Source: Microbacterium sp. SCN 70-27
GTDB lineage: Bacteria > Actinomycetota > Actinomycetes > Actinomycetales > Microbacteriaceae
DNA length: 64,000 nt
Reading direction: 5' to 3'
NCBI GenBank assembly: GCA_001724425.1
Contig: MEEK01000018.1
Coordinates: 1-64,000 of the forward strand
Shown here: piece after piece, positions 1-8,767 of the stretch
Layout: each line of letters begins with the position of its first letter
Position numbering within the stretch: the stretch's first letter is position 1
The notes under the pieces: model-generated
Seen by the model: only the letters and a program-made list of their open reading frames with translations
The model's database searches: none
Told to the model about the DNA's origin: nothing
Position numbers and translations under genes: made by a program

Positions 1-7
1 GTGACCG

Positions 8-1477
8 GTGGCTGACCCGAAGGGCTTCCTGAAGACCACCGAGCGCGAGCTCCCGGCGCGCCGGCCGGTTCCCGTGCGCATCATGGACTGGAAAGAGGTG
101 TACGAGCCGGGCGACTCGGCCGTACTCCGCCGTCAGGCGGGACGCTGCATGGACTGCGGCGTGCCGTTCTGCCACAAGGGATGCCCGCTCGGGAACCTCA
201 TCCCGGAGTGGAACGACCTCATGTGGCGCGGTGAAGGCCGCGCCGCGATCGAGCGGCTGCACGCGACGAACAACTTCCCCGAGTTCACGGGGCGGCTGTG
301 CCCGGCCCCGTGCGAGAGCTCGTGCGTGCTCGGCATCAACCAGCCCGCCGTCACGATCAAGCAGATCGAGGTCTCGACGATCGACGACGCGTTCGCGAAC
401 GGCTGGGTCGAGGCCGAGCCGCCCGCGCGTCTCACGGGCAAGACCGTCGCCGTCGTGGGGTCCGGTCCCGCGGGCCTCGCCGCCGCGCAGCAGCTGACGC
501 GGGCGGGTCACACCGTCGCGGTGTTCGAGCGCGACGACCGCATCGGCGGTCTGCTGCGATACGGCATCCCCGACTTCAAGATGGAGAAGAAGCACCTCGA
601 GACGCGCCTGCGTCAGATGCAGGACGAGGGCACGCGGTTCCGTGCGGGCGTCGAGATCGGCGTCGACATCACGTGGTCGGAGCTGCGCGCACGCTACGAC
701 GCCGTCGTCATCGCGACCGGTGCCACGGTGCCGCGCGAGCTCGCGATCCCCGGCCGCGACCTCGACGGCGTGCACTTCGCGATGGAGTACCTCGTCGAGT
801 CGAACAAGGTCATCGCCGGCGACCAGGTGCCCCACCAGATCCACGCCGAGGGCAAGCACGTCATCGTGATCGGCGGCGGCGACACGGGCGCAGACTGCAT
901 CGGCACGGCGCACCGTCAGGGCGCGCTCAGCGTCACGAACCTCGCGATCGGCAAGCAGCCGCCGGCCGCGCGTCCCGGCCATCAGCCGTGGCCGATGATG
1001 CCGACGCTGTTCGAGGTGTCCTCCGCGCACGAAGAGGGCGGTGAGCGCGCCTACCTGGCATCCACCGTCGAGTTCCTCGGCAACGATGCGGGGGAGGTGA
1101 CGGGTCTCCGCCTCGCCGAGACGGAGTACCTGCCGGACGGGCGGCGCGTGCCCAAGAGCGGCACGGAGCGCGTGATCCCCGCGGACCTCGTGCTCATCGC
1201 GATGGGTTTTACCGGCCCGGAGAGCGCGGAGCTCGAGTCACAGCTCGGTACCGTCTTCACGGGCCGCGGCAACGTCGAACGCGGCGACGACTACCAGTCG
1301 ACCGCGCCAGGCGTCTTCGTCGCCGGCGACGCCGGCCGCGGACAGTCCCTGATCGTCTGGGCGATCGCTGAGGGACGCGCGGCGGCGGCCGCCGTGGACG
1401 AATACCTCATGGGCCGGACGTCACTGCCGTCGCCCGTGCGTCCGACCGACGTCGCGATCGGCCTGCAGCCCGCGTAG
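8..1477 (+). CDS. gltD: Glutamate synthase (NADPH) small subunit
   Basis: 489 aa, the usual length for GltD. It is the electron-input subunit of GOGAT: it oxidises NADPH and passes electrons through FAD and iron-sulfur centres to GltB, which makes glutamate from glutamine and 2-oxoglutarate in the cytosol. The N-terminal cysteine clusters CMDCGVPFCHKGC (about residues 47-59) and CPAPCESSC (about 98-106) are the 4Fe-4S ligands. An FAD-binding GSGPAG lies near residue 150 and an NADPH-binding GGGDTG near 288. Start is GTG at 8. The first 15 bases read GTG ACC GGT GGC TGA in another frame and may be the end of an upstream gltB that overlaps this start; this cannot be confirmed at the window edge. 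Confidence 0.96.
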   Translation: MADPKGFLKTTERELPARRPVPVRIMDWKEVYEPGDSAVLRRQAGRCMDCGVPFCHKGCPLGNLIPEWNDLMWRGEGRAAIERLHATNNFPEFTGRLCPAPCESSCVLGINQPAVTIKQIEVSTIDDAFANGWVEAEPPARLTGKTVAVVGSGPAGLAAAQQLTRAGHTVAVFERDDRIGGLLRYGIPDFKMEKKHLETRLRQMQDEGTRFRAGVEIGVDITWSELRARYDAVVIATGATVPRELAIPGRDLDGVHFAMEYLVESNKVIAGDQVPHQIHAEGKHVIVIGGGDTGADCIGTAHRQGALSVTNLAIGKQPPAARPGHQPWPMMPTLFEVSSAHEEGGERAYLASTVEFLGNDAGEVTGLRLAETEYLPDGRRVPKSGTERVIPADLVLIAMGFTGPESAELESQLGTVFTGRGNVERGDDYQSTAPGVFVAGDAGRGQSLIVWAIAEGRAAAAAVDEYLMGRTSLPSPVRPTDVAIGLQPA

Positions 1478-1523
1478 GCTGAAACCAACCCCCGAAAACC
1501 GAACACAGACCGGAGATCAGTAA

Positions 1524-2972
1524 GTGAGACGCGCGAAGATCGTCGCCACCCTGGGCCCCGCCACCGAGTCGTATGAGATGATCCGCGCGATCATCGATGC
1601 CGGTGTCGACGTTGCCCGTTTGAACCTCAGCCACGGCTCCTACGCCGAGCACGAAGGCCGTTTCGCCAACGTGCGCAAGGCCGCCGACGACGCGGGCCGC
1701 GCCGTCGCCATCCTCGTCGACCTCCAGGGGCCGAAGATCCGTCTCGGCAAGTTCTCCGACGGACCGCACGACCTCGCCGTGGGAGACACCTTCCGCATCA
1801 CGACCGAGGACGTCGTGGGCACCCGTGACCTCGTCGGCACGACCTTCAAGGGCCTCGCCGGCGACGTCAAGCCGGGAGACTTCCTCCTGATCGACGACGG
1901 CAAGGTCCGCGTCCAGGTCGAGAGCGTCGACGGCCCCATCGTCACGACCAAGGTCGTCGTCGCGGGCACCGTCTCGAACAACAAGGGCATCAACCTGCCC
2001 GGCGTCGCCGTGAGCGTCCCCGCCCTGTCCGAGAAGGACGAGGAGGACCTGCGCTGGGGCCTCAAGGCCGGCGCCGACCTCATCGCGCTGTCGTTCGTGC
2101 GCGACGCGGCCGACATCACGCGGGTCCACGAGATCATGGCGGAGGAGGGCCGCAAGGTCCCCGTCATCGCCAAGATCGAGAAGCCGCAGGCGGTCGACAA
2201 CCTCGAAGAGATCATCGACGCGTTCGACGGCATCATGGTCGCCCGCGGCGACCTTGCCGTGGAGCTGCCCCTCGAGGCCGTGCCGATCGTGCAGAAGCGC
2301 GCCGTCGAGCTGTGCCGCCGCATGGCGAAGCCGGTCATCGTGGCGACGCAGATGCTCGAGTCGATGACGCACGCCCCCGTGCCCACGCGCGCCGAGGCAT
2401 CCGACGTCGCGAACGCCGTCCTCGACGGCGCCGACGCGGTCATGCTCTCGGGCGAGACGAGCGTGGGCGAGTACCCGGTCGTCACGGTGCAGACGATGGC
2501 CCGCATCGTCGAGTCGACCGAGGACCACGGCCTGGAGCGCATCCTGCCGTTCACGGCGAAGCCCCGCACGCAGGGCGGCATCCTGACCCTCGCGGCCAAC
2601 GAGGTCGCGGAGTTCATCGAGGCGAAGTACATCTGCATCTTCACCGAGTCGGGTGACACCGCGCGCCGCATGTCGCGCCTGCGCCCCGCGATCCCGATGA
2701 TGGCCTTCGCCGCCGACCCGGCGATCCGTCGCCGCATGGCCCTCACCTGGGGCGTGCGCTCGACGCTCGTCGAGCACGTCGCCCACACCGACCTCATGTT
2801 CATCCAGGTCGACGAGTTCTTCCTCGGCCAGGGCCTGGCGAAGGAAGGCGACAAGGTCGTGGTGATCTCCGGATCCCCTCCCGGAATCATCGGGTCGACG
2901 AACGACATCCGCATCCACAAGATCGGCGACGCCGTCAACGGCAACGCGCCCATCTACCAGAGCGAGAAGTAA
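1524..2972 (+). CDS. pyk: Pyruvate kinase
   Basis: 482 aa, full length. Catalyses phosphoenolpyruvate plus ADP to pyruvate plus ATP, the last step of glycolysis. Visible signatures are the N-terminal TLGPATES and LNLSHG, the active-site stretch IAKIEKPQAV near residue 220 with the catalytic lysine, MVARGDLAVE near 240, and ATQMLESM near 275; the C-terminal allosteric domain is complete. GTG start, preceded by a GGAGA ribosome-binding site at about 1512-1516. A TAGGCT box overlapping the gltD stop codon (1475-1480) could drive it separately from gltD. A strong hairpin terminator follows 18 bases after the stop. Confidence 0.97.
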   Translation: MRRAKIVATLGPATESYEMIRAIIDAGVDVARLNLSHGSYAEHEGRFANVRKAADDAGRAVAILVDLQGPKIRLGKFSDGPHDLAVGDTFRITTEDVVGTRDLVGTTFKGLAGDVKPGDFLLIDDGKVRVQVESVDGPIVTTKVVVAGTVSNNKGINLPGVAVSVPALSEKDEEDLRWGLKAGADLIALSFVRDAADITRVHEIMAEEGRKVPVIAKIEKPQAVDNLEEIIDAFDGIMVARGDLAVELPLEAVPIVQKRAVELCRRMAKPVIVATQMLESMTHAPVPTRAEASDVANAVLDGADAVMLSGETSVGEYPVVTVQTMARIVESTEDHGLERILPFTAKPRTQGGILTLAANEVAEFIEAKYICIFTESGDTARRMSRLRPAIPMMAFAADPAIRRRMALTWGVRSTLVEHVAHTDLMFIQVDEFFLGQGLAKEGDKVVVISGSPPGIIGSTNDIRIHKIGDAVNGNAPIYQSEK

Positions 2973-2990
2973 TCGCGCGGACGCGGACAA

Positions 2991-3030
2991 GGGGCGGATG
3001 CCCGGGAGTTTCATCCCGGGCATCCGCCCC
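2991..3030 (+). terminator. Rho-independent terminator of pyk
   Basis: A perfect 17-bp stem (left arm 2991-3007, right arm 3014-3030) with a 6-base loop, followed by TTCGTTT. It lies directly after pyk and before the oppositely oriented tRNA-Leu, so it may stop transcripts from both sides. Confidence 0.9.
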
Positions 3031-3039
3031 TTCGTTTCG

Positions 3040-3120
3040 TGCCGATGGTGGGAGTCGAACCCACACGTCCGAAGACAACCGAGTTTGAGTCGGTCGCGTC
3101 TGCCATTCCGCCACATCGGC
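3040..3120 (-). tRNA. tRNA-Leu (anticodon CAA)
   Basis: On the minus strand the sequence folds as a class II tRNA: 7-bp acceptor stem GCCGATG/CATCGGC, D-arm starting TGGCGGAATGGCAGACGCG, anticodon stem ACCGA/TCGGT with loop CTCAAAC (anticodon CAA, reads UUG), a long variable arm with a TCTTCGGA hairpin, and T-loop GGTTCGACTCC. Discriminator base is A. CCA is not encoded. The long variable arm fits leucine. Confidence 0.95.
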
Positions 3121-3164
3121 GCACCGGAATCGACGATACCGCAGGCCGGCACCGCACCTGGCTC

Positions 3165-3170
3165 TAAGAT
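3165..3170 (+). promoter_or_regulatory. -10 box (TAAGAT) of pdtaR, leaderless type
   Basis: TAAGAT ends 6 bases before the GTG start, so transcription would begin at or next to the start codon. No Shine-Dalgarno sequence is present, which agrees with leaderless translation. Confidence 0.55.
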
Positions 3171-3176
3171 GGATGA

Positions 3177-3797
3177 GTGACTGAGCAGGAACTGACCCCC
3201 GCAACGACGCCCACGGCACCGCGACGGGTCGTCGTCGCCGAAGATGAGTCGCTGATCCGCCTCGACATCGTCGAGATCCTCCGCGACAACGGCTTCGATG
3301 TCGTCGGTGAGGCCGGAGACGGCGAGACGGCCGTGCAGCTCGCGACGGAGCTTCGCCCCGACCTCGTCATCATGGACGTCAAGATGCCCGTGCTCGACGG
3401 CATCAGCGCCGCCGAGAAGCTCAGCAAGAACCACGTCGCGCCGGTCGTCCTCCTCACGGCGTTCAGCCAGAAGGAGCTCGTCGAGCGCGCGAGCGAGGCG
3501 GGCGCTCTCGCCTACGTCGTGAAGCCGTTCACGCCGAACGACCTGCTGCCGGCGATCGAGATCGCCCTCGCCCGCTACGAGCAGATCATCACGCTCGAAG
3601 CCGAGGTCGCCGACATGGTCGAGCGGTTCGAGACGCGCAAGCTCGTCGACCGCGCGAAGGGGCTCCTCAACGAGAAGATGGGCCTGTCGGAGCCCGAGGC
3701 GTTCCGCTGGATCCAGAAGGCCTCGATGGACCGTCGCCTCACGATGCAGGACGTCGCGAAGGCGATCATCGAGCAGCTCTCGCCGAAGAAGGCCTGA
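3177..3797 (+). CDS. pdtaR: ANTAR-domain response regulator (PdtaR family)
   Basis: 206 aa. Two-component response regulator that acts on RNA rather than DNA: after phosphorylation the ANTAR domain binds paired hairpins in transcripts to cause antitermination. The receiver domain (about residues 17-130) shows the acidic pair E22/D23, phospho-acceptor D67 in VIMDVKMP, and the conserved lysine in VVKPF. The C-terminal helical ANTAR domain (about 140-200) contains RAKGLLNEKMGLSEPEAFRW, typical of the fold. Mycobacterial PdtaR also lies between pyk and polA. No partner histidine kinase is in the window. GTG start set by the leaderless -10 box. Confidence 0.93.
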   Translation: MTEQELTPATTPTAPRRVVVAEDESLIRLDIVEILRDNGFDVVGEAGDGETAVQLATELRPDLVIMDVKMPVLDGISAAEKLSKNHVAPVVLLTAFSQKELVERASEAGALAYVVKPFTPNDLLPAIEIALARYEQIITLEAEVADMVERFETRKLVDRAKGLLNEKMGLSEPEAFRWIQKASMDRRLTMQDVAKAIIEQLSPKKA

Positions 3798-3854
3798 CCC
3801 GCTCTGCCTCGCGGCGGCGTTCGACAGCCGCTCTGCGACTGCCGCGCCCAACAC

Positions 3855-4289
3855 TCAGGCGACGGGGCGATCCTTGATCAGATTCGTGATGCGGATCGTC
3901 GAGCAACGACGGCCCTGATCGTCGGTGACGACGATGTCGTGCACCGTCATCGACCGGCCGAGGTGAAGCGGCGTGCAGACGCCCGTGACGATGCCGGACG
4001 TGGCAGAGCGCGTGTGCGTCGCGTTGATGTCGACGCCGACCGCGAGCTTGTCCGGCCCCGCGTGCAGGTTCGCGGCCATCGATCCGAGCGACTCGCCCAG
4101 CACGACGTAGGCACCGCCGTGGAGGAGCCCCACCGGCTGCGTGTTGCCCTCGACCGGCATGGTCGCCACGGAGCGCTCGATCGTGAACTCCGTGAAGACG
4201 ATGCCCATCTTCTCGGCGAGTGCGCCCATGCCGCGCTCCGCCGCCCAGGCGAGACCGTCGGAGATCGGGGGAGTGCGGTCAGCAGTCAT
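3855..4289 (-). CDS. Hotdog-fold thioesterase (PaaI family)
   Basis: 144 aa. Predicted acyl-CoA thioesterase that hydrolyses small or aromatic acyl-CoA esters. The family motif HGGAYVVLGESLGS (near residue 58) is complete, including the catalytic-region glutamate, followed by the VGVDINATHTRSA strand. The ATG at 4289 is preceded by AAGGTGG. The reading frame stays open far upstream, but only as antisense to polA. It is convergent with pdtaR (57 bases between stops) and divergent from polA. The substrate is unknown. Confidence 0.88.
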   Translation of the reverse strand: MTADRTPPISDGLAWAAERGMGALAEKMGIVFTEFTIERSVATMPVEGNTQPVGLLHGGAYVVLGESLGSMAANLHAGPDKLAVGVDINATHTRSATSGIVTGVCTPLHLGRSMTVHDIVVTDDQGRRCSTIRITNLIKDRPVA

Positions 4290-4334
4290 CGTCCACCTTC
4301 GGATGATCAGGGAGGGAGCGTCCCACCCCACGTC

Positions 4335-4340
4335 TAGGCT
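4335..4340 (+). promoter_or_regulatory. -10 box (TAGGCT) of polA, leaderless type
   Basis: TAGGCT followed by 6 bases and then the GTG start of polA. It fits the actinobacterial TANNNT consensus with a leaderless transcript. Confidence 0.55.
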
Positions 4341-4346
4341 TGCAGG

Positions 4347-6986
4347 GTGACGGACTCCGGAAAGCCTACCCTCCTCGTCGTCGACGGCCATTCCCTCGCC
4401 TACCGCGCGTTCTTCGCGCTCCCGGTCGACAACTTCTCCACGAAGGACGGACAGCACACGAACGGGATCTACGGGTTCCTGTCGATGTTCGTGAACCTCG
4501 TCAAGGCCGAGAAGCCGACGCACCTCGCCGTCGCGTTCGACACGTCGCGGCACTCGTTCCGCACGGACCAGTACCCCGAGTACAAGGCGACCCGTTCCGA
4601 GTCGCCCGCGGAATTCAAGGGCCAGATCCCGCTCCTGCAGGACTGCCTTGCCGCAATGAACGTCACGGTGCTGACGAAGGAGGGGATCGAGGCCGACGAC
4701 ATCCTCGCGACGCTTGCCACGGAGGGCGCCGCACAGGGCTTCGACGTCCTCGTGTGCTCCGGTGACCGTGACACGATCCAGCTCGTCACCGACGACGTCA
4801 CCCTGCTCTACCCGAGCGTGCAGGGCGTGTCGCAGCTGAAGCGGTACACGCCTGATGCGGTCGTCGAGAAGTACGGACTGCCCCCGGCGAACTATCCCGA
4901 CATCGCAGCGCTCGTCGGCGAGACGAGCGACAACCTGCCGGGCGTCCCCAAGGTCGGGGAGAAGACCGCCGTCAAGTGGCTCACGCAGTGGGGGACGCTC
5001 GACGCGCTCCTCGAGAACGCCGACAAGATCACGGGCGTCGTCGGCGGGAACCTGCGCGAACACCTCGACGACGTGCGCCGCAACCGGTCCCTGAATGCGC
5101 TCCTGCGCGACGTCGACCTGCCGGTCGCGCCCGCCGACCTCGCCGTGCAGCCGATCGACGCGCAGGCCGTCCGCGACATCTTCGCGCGGCTCGAGTTCCG
5201 GACGCTCCTGCCCCGGGTCTTCGAGGCGATGGAGGCCGACGCCGACGAGGCGGCCGCGGCATCCGCACCGCTCGTCTCCGCCCCCGCCGCTGAGCAGCTC
5301 GACGGCGACGCGATCGCTGCGTGGGTCGCCGACCACGGCGGCGAGCTCGCCCTCACACTCACGCTCGACGGGGGAGTGCCCTCCCGCGTCGGCGTGGCGT
5401 CGTCGGATGCCGCGGTCGAGGCGGACTGGACGGCCGACGTCGCCCGTGCCCTCACGCCGTGGCTCGAGGGCGACGAGCCGAAGGTCGTCACGGACGCCAA
5501 GCCGCAGGTGAAGGCCCTTCGCCGCGTCGGCATCCGACTGGGAGGCCTCGCGTTCGACCCGCTGCTGGCCGGCTGGCTCCTGCGCCCGAGCTTCCCCGAC
5601 AAGGGGCTCGGCGACCTCGTCGACCGGTACCTCGACGAGAAGCTCCCCGAAGCCGACCCGACTCAGCTCGTCCCCGAGACCGAGGGCGCCACACCCGGGC
5701 AGCTCGGGTGGTACGCACTGCGCGTCACCGAGGCGATCCGGCACGAGATGCCGGCGTCCGTGGCATCCGTCCTCGCCGACATCGAGCTGCCGACCCTCGA
5801 CACCCTCGCCGACATGGAGATCGCGGGCGTCGCGATCTCGCACGACAAGCTGTCCGCGTTCTCCGCGGAGCTCGCAGCGCGGTCGGAGGACATCGCCCAG
5901 CGCGCGTACGCCGAGATCGGCCGCGAAGTGAACCTCGGTTCGCCCAAGCAGCTGCAGGACGTCCTGTTCGAACAGCTCGAACTGCCGAAGACCCGGAAGA
6001 CGAAGACCGGATATTCAACGGATGCCGCCGTGCTGGCCGATCTGCAGGAGTCGAACCCGCACCCGTTCCTCGATCTGCTTCTCCAGCACCGCGAGGCGAC
6101 GAAGCTGCGCCAGATCATCGAGTCACTCGACGTCGCGATCGGGGCGGACGGACGCGCCCACACGACGTACGTGCAGACGGGCAGCCAGACGGGGCGTCTG
6201 TCGAGCACCGATCCGAACCTGCAGAACATCCCGATCCGGAACGAGGAATCCCACCGTATCCGGGCCGCGTTCGAGGTGGGAGCCGACTACGAGACCCTTC
6301 TCACCGCCGACTACTCGCAGATCGAGATGCGGATCATGGCGCACCTGTCGGGCGATGAGGGGCTGATCGAAGCCTTCAACTCGGGCGAGGACCTGCACCG
6401 CTTCGTCGGTGCACGGGTCTTCGGCGTCGAGCCCGCGGACGTCGCCCCCGCCATGCGCACGAAGGTCAAGGCGATGAGCTACGGCCTCGTGTACGGGCTC
6501 AGCGCGTTCGGGCTGTCGAAGCAGCTGCGCATCGACCAGTCCGAGGCGAAGCTGCTCATGACGGAGTACTTCGCCCGCTTCGGCGCCGTGCGCGACTACC
6601 TGCGCTCCTCCGTGCAGCAGGCGCGCATCGACGGCTACACCGAGACGATCTTCGGACGCCGGCGTCCCTTCCCCGACCTCGGCAGCCCCAACCGTGTGCT
6701 CCGCGAGAACGCGGAACGCGCGGCGTTGAACGCCCCGATCCAGGGGTCGGCGGCCGACATCATGAAGATCGCGCTGTTCCACATCCACGACGAGCTCACC
6801 GCCTCGGGGCTGCGCTCGCGCGTGCTCCTGCAGATCCACGACGAGCTCGTCGTCGAGGTCGCGGCAGGGGAGTGGGATGCCGTCGAGAAGATCGTCCGCA
6901 CCCGCATGGGCGACGCGGCTGAGCTCTCCGTACCGCTCGATGTCCAGATCGGCCGCGGCGAGAACTGGGACGTCGCCGGGCACTGA
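4347..6986 (+). CDS. polA: DNA polymerase I
   Basis: 879 aa. Fills gaps and removes RNA primers during Okazaki fragment maturation and excision repair. An N-terminal 5'-3' exonuclease/flap domain (about 1-290; DGHSLAYRAFFALP, EADDILATLA, GETSDNLPGVP) is followed by a degenerate 3'-5' exonuclease-like domain (about 310-490) and a complete polymerase domain (about 500-879). Polymerase motifs are DYSQIEMRIMAHLSGDE (A), KAMSYGLVYGLSAFGL (B) and QIHDELVVE (C). I see no D-x-E exonuclease motif in the middle domain, so proofreading is probably absent, as in other actinobacterial Pol I. GTG start from the leaderless -10 box. Confidence 0.97.
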   Translation: MTDSGKPTLLVVDGHSLAYRAFFALPVDNFSTKDGQHTNGIYGFLSMFVNLVKAEKPTHLAVAFDTSRHSFRTDQYPEYKATRSESPAEFKGQIPLLQDCLAAMNVTVLTKEGIEADDILATLATEGAAQGFDVLVCSGDRDTIQLVTDDVTLLYPSVQGVSQLKRYTPDAVVEKYGLPPANYPDIAALVGETSDNLPGVPKVGEKTAVKWLTQWGTLDALLENADKITGVVGGNLREHLDDVRRNRSLNALLRDVDLPVAPADLAVQPIDAQAVRDIFARLEFRTLLPRVFEAMEADADEAAAASAPLVSAPAAEQLDGDAIAAWVADHGGELALTLTLDGGVPSRVGVASSDAAVEADWTADVARALTPWLEGDEPKVVTDAKPQVKALRRVGIRLGGLAFDPLLAGWLLRPSFPDKGLGDLVDRYLDEKLPEADPTQLVPETEGATPGQLGWYALRVTEAIRHEMPASVASVLADIELPTLDTLADMEIAGVAISHDKLSAFSAELAARSEDIAQRAYAEIGREVNLGSPKQLQDVLFEQLELPKTRKTKTGYSTDAAVLADLQESNPHPFLDLLLQHREATKLRQIIESLDVAIGADGRAHTTYVQTGSQTGRLSSTDPNLQNIPIRNEESHRIRAAFEVGADYETLLTADYSQIEMRIMAHLSGDEGLIEAFNSGEDLHRFVGARVFGVEPADVAPAMRTKVKAMSYGLVYGLSAFGLSKQLRIDQSEAKLLMTEYFARFGAVRDYLRSSVQQARIDGYTETIFGRRRPFPDLGSPNRVLRENAERAALNAPIQGSAADIMKIALFHIHDELTASGLRSRVLLQIHDELVVEVAAGEWDAVEKIVRTRMGDAAELSVPLDVQIGRGENWDVAGH

Positions 6987-7024
6987 CGACACGGGGCGGG
7001 ATGCTCCGGGCGCACGTGTGCGAT

Positions 7025-7030
7025 TAGGCT
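7025..7030 (+). promoter_or_regulatory. -10 box (TAGGCT) of the DUF885 gene, leaderless type
   Basis: TAGGCT, 6 bases, then ATG at 7037. No other ribosome-binding site is needed if the transcript is leaderless. Confidence 0.55.
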
Positions 7031-7036
7031 CGAAGG

Positions 7037-8713
7037 ATGACTGACGCCCCCCGCATCGCCACGCCCATCGACACGATCGCCGAGGCCTGGGTCGACGACA
7101 TCGCCGAACTCGCCCCCACCGCCGCCACCTACATCGGCCGATTCGAGCACAACGGACGCCTCGACGACCTCTCTCCGGAGGGCCACGCCCGCCGGTACGA
7201 CGCCGCGAAGGCGACGCTCGCCGCCCTCGAAGCGGCCGAGCCGGTCGATGACGTCGACGTCGTCACGAAGGCCGACCTCGCCTCGACGCTGCGCCTCCAG
7301 CTCGAACTCCACGACGCGGGCGATCACCTCCGCGACGTCAACGTGATCGCCTCGCCCGCGCAGGACCTGCGGGCCGTTTTCGACCTCATGCCGACCGACA
7401 CGGTCGAGGATTGGGCGGTCATCTCCGAGCGGCTGAGCGCGATCCCCGCCGCCCTCGACGGCTACGTGCAGACCCTCCGCGAGGGCATCGCGACGGGCAC
7501 GGTCCCCGCCCGCCGCCAGGTCACCGAGGTCGTCACGCAGATCGCCCGTTACACCTCCGACGCCGGCTTCTTCGCCTCGTTCGCTCAGGACGCCGCGCCC
7601 GCGGAGGGGCATCTCCCCGCATCTCTCGCACGCGGCCTCTCGGAGCACGCGGGCGCCGCCCGTGTCGCGTACGACGAACTGGCATCCTTCCTCTCGCGAG
7701 AGCTCGCCCCTGCCGCCACTCTGCAGGACGGCGTCGGTCGCGACCTGTACGCCCTCCACTCGCGCCGCTTCCTCGGTGCCGAGATCGACCTCGACGAGAC
7801 GTACGACTGGGGCGTGGAAGAACTCGCGCGGATGGTCGCCGAGCAGGAGTCGATCGCGAACGAGATCCTCCCCGGTGCGGGGGTGGAAGAGGCCGTCGCC
7901 TTCCTCGAGAAGGATGAGAGCCGGAAGCTCCACGGCACCGACGCTCTGCAGCGCTGGATGCAGGAGACGAGCGATCGCGCCGTGGCCGAGCTCGGCGCGA
8001 CGCACTTCGACATCCCCGACCCGATCCGGCGGCTCGAGTGCATGATCGCGCCGACAAACGAGGGCGGCATCTACTACACGGGCCCCACCGACGACTTCTC
8101 CCGCCCCGGCCGCATGTGGTGGTCGGTTCCCGAGGGGGTCGACTCGTTCGACACATGGCGCGAGCTCACGACCGTCTACCACGAGGGTGTTCCGGGCCAT
8201 CACCTGCAGATAGCCCAGGCCGTCTACAACCGCGCCGAGCTGAACTCGTGGCGGCGGCTGCTCGCCGGCTCGAGCGGCCACGCCGAGGGCTGGGCGCTGT
8301 ACGCCGAGCGTCTCATGGAGCAGCTCGGCTACCTCGATGACCCTGCCGACCGTCTCGGCATGCTCGACGGACAGCGCATGCGTGCGGCGCGCGTCGTCCT
8401 CGACATCGGCGTTCACCTCGGCAAGCCGCGCCTCGACGGCGCCGGCACGTGGGATGCCGATTACGCCCTCGACTTCATGCGGCGGAACGTCAACATGCCC
8501 GACGAGTTCGTGCAGTTCGAGGTGAACCGCTACCTCGGCTGGCCGGGCCAGGCCCCGTCGTACAAGGTCGGTCAGCGCATCTGGGAGCAGATCCGCGACG
8601 AGGCGATGGAGCGCGAAGGCGACGACTTCGACATCAAGCGCTTCCACATGCGGGCCCTGCGCCTGGGTGGTGTCGGACTCGACACGCTCCGCATGGCCCT
8701 CGCCCGCGGCTGA
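7037..8713 (+). CDS. DUF885 family zinc-peptidase-like protein
   Basis: 558 aa, the normal family length. DUF885 proteins resemble M3/M32-type metallopeptidases. The expected zinc-site motif is present as VYHEGVPGHHLQIAQ (about residues 378-392), with a later conserved glutamate region HAEGWALYAERLMEQLG (about 417-433). No signal peptide is visible, so it is probably cytosolic. The start and its leaderless promoter follow directly on polA, but the gene is likely transcribed separately. The substrate is unknown; peptidase activity is inferred from the motif alone. Confidence 0.88.
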   Translation: MTDAPRIATPIDTIAEAWVDDIAELAPTAATYIGRFEHNGRLDDLSPEGHARRYDAAKATLAALEAAEPVDDVDVVTKADLASTLRLQLELHDAGDHLRDVNVIASPAQDLRAVFDLMPTDTVEDWAVISERLSAIPAALDGYVQTLREGIATGTVPARRQVTEVVTQIARYTSDAGFFASFAQDAAPAEGHLPASLARGLSEHAGAARVAYDELASFLSRELAPAATLQDGVGRDLYALHSRRFLGAEIDLDETYDWGVEELARMVAEQESIANEILPGAGVEEAVAFLEKDESRKLHGTDALQRWMQETSDRAVAELGATHFDIPDPIRRLECMIAPTNEGGIYYTGPTDDFSRPGRMWWSVPEGVDSFDTWRELTTVYHEGVPGHHLQIAQAVYNRAELNSWRRLLAGSSGHAEGWALYAERLMEQLGYLDDPADRLGMLDGQRMRAARVVLDIGVHLGKPRLDGAGTWDADYALDFMRRNVNMPDEFVQFEVNRYLGWPGQAPSYKVGQRIWEQIRDEAMEREGDDFDIKRFHMRALRLGGVGLDTLRMALARG

Positions 8714-8767
8714 GCCCTCGGGCGCGCCCGCGGGAATGCCGACGGACGGACGACGGTTCACATTCTC

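Noticed and set aside
1407..3854. 815-aa minus-strand open frame across pyk and pdtaR
   Set aside because: It is antisense to two well-conserved genes and a tRNA gene; the protein is low-complexity and Arg/Asp-rich, as expected from the frame opposite GC-rich codons.
3855..5843. 662-aa minus-strand frame including the thioesterase
   Set aside because: Only the last 144 residues match a family; the rest is antisense to polA.
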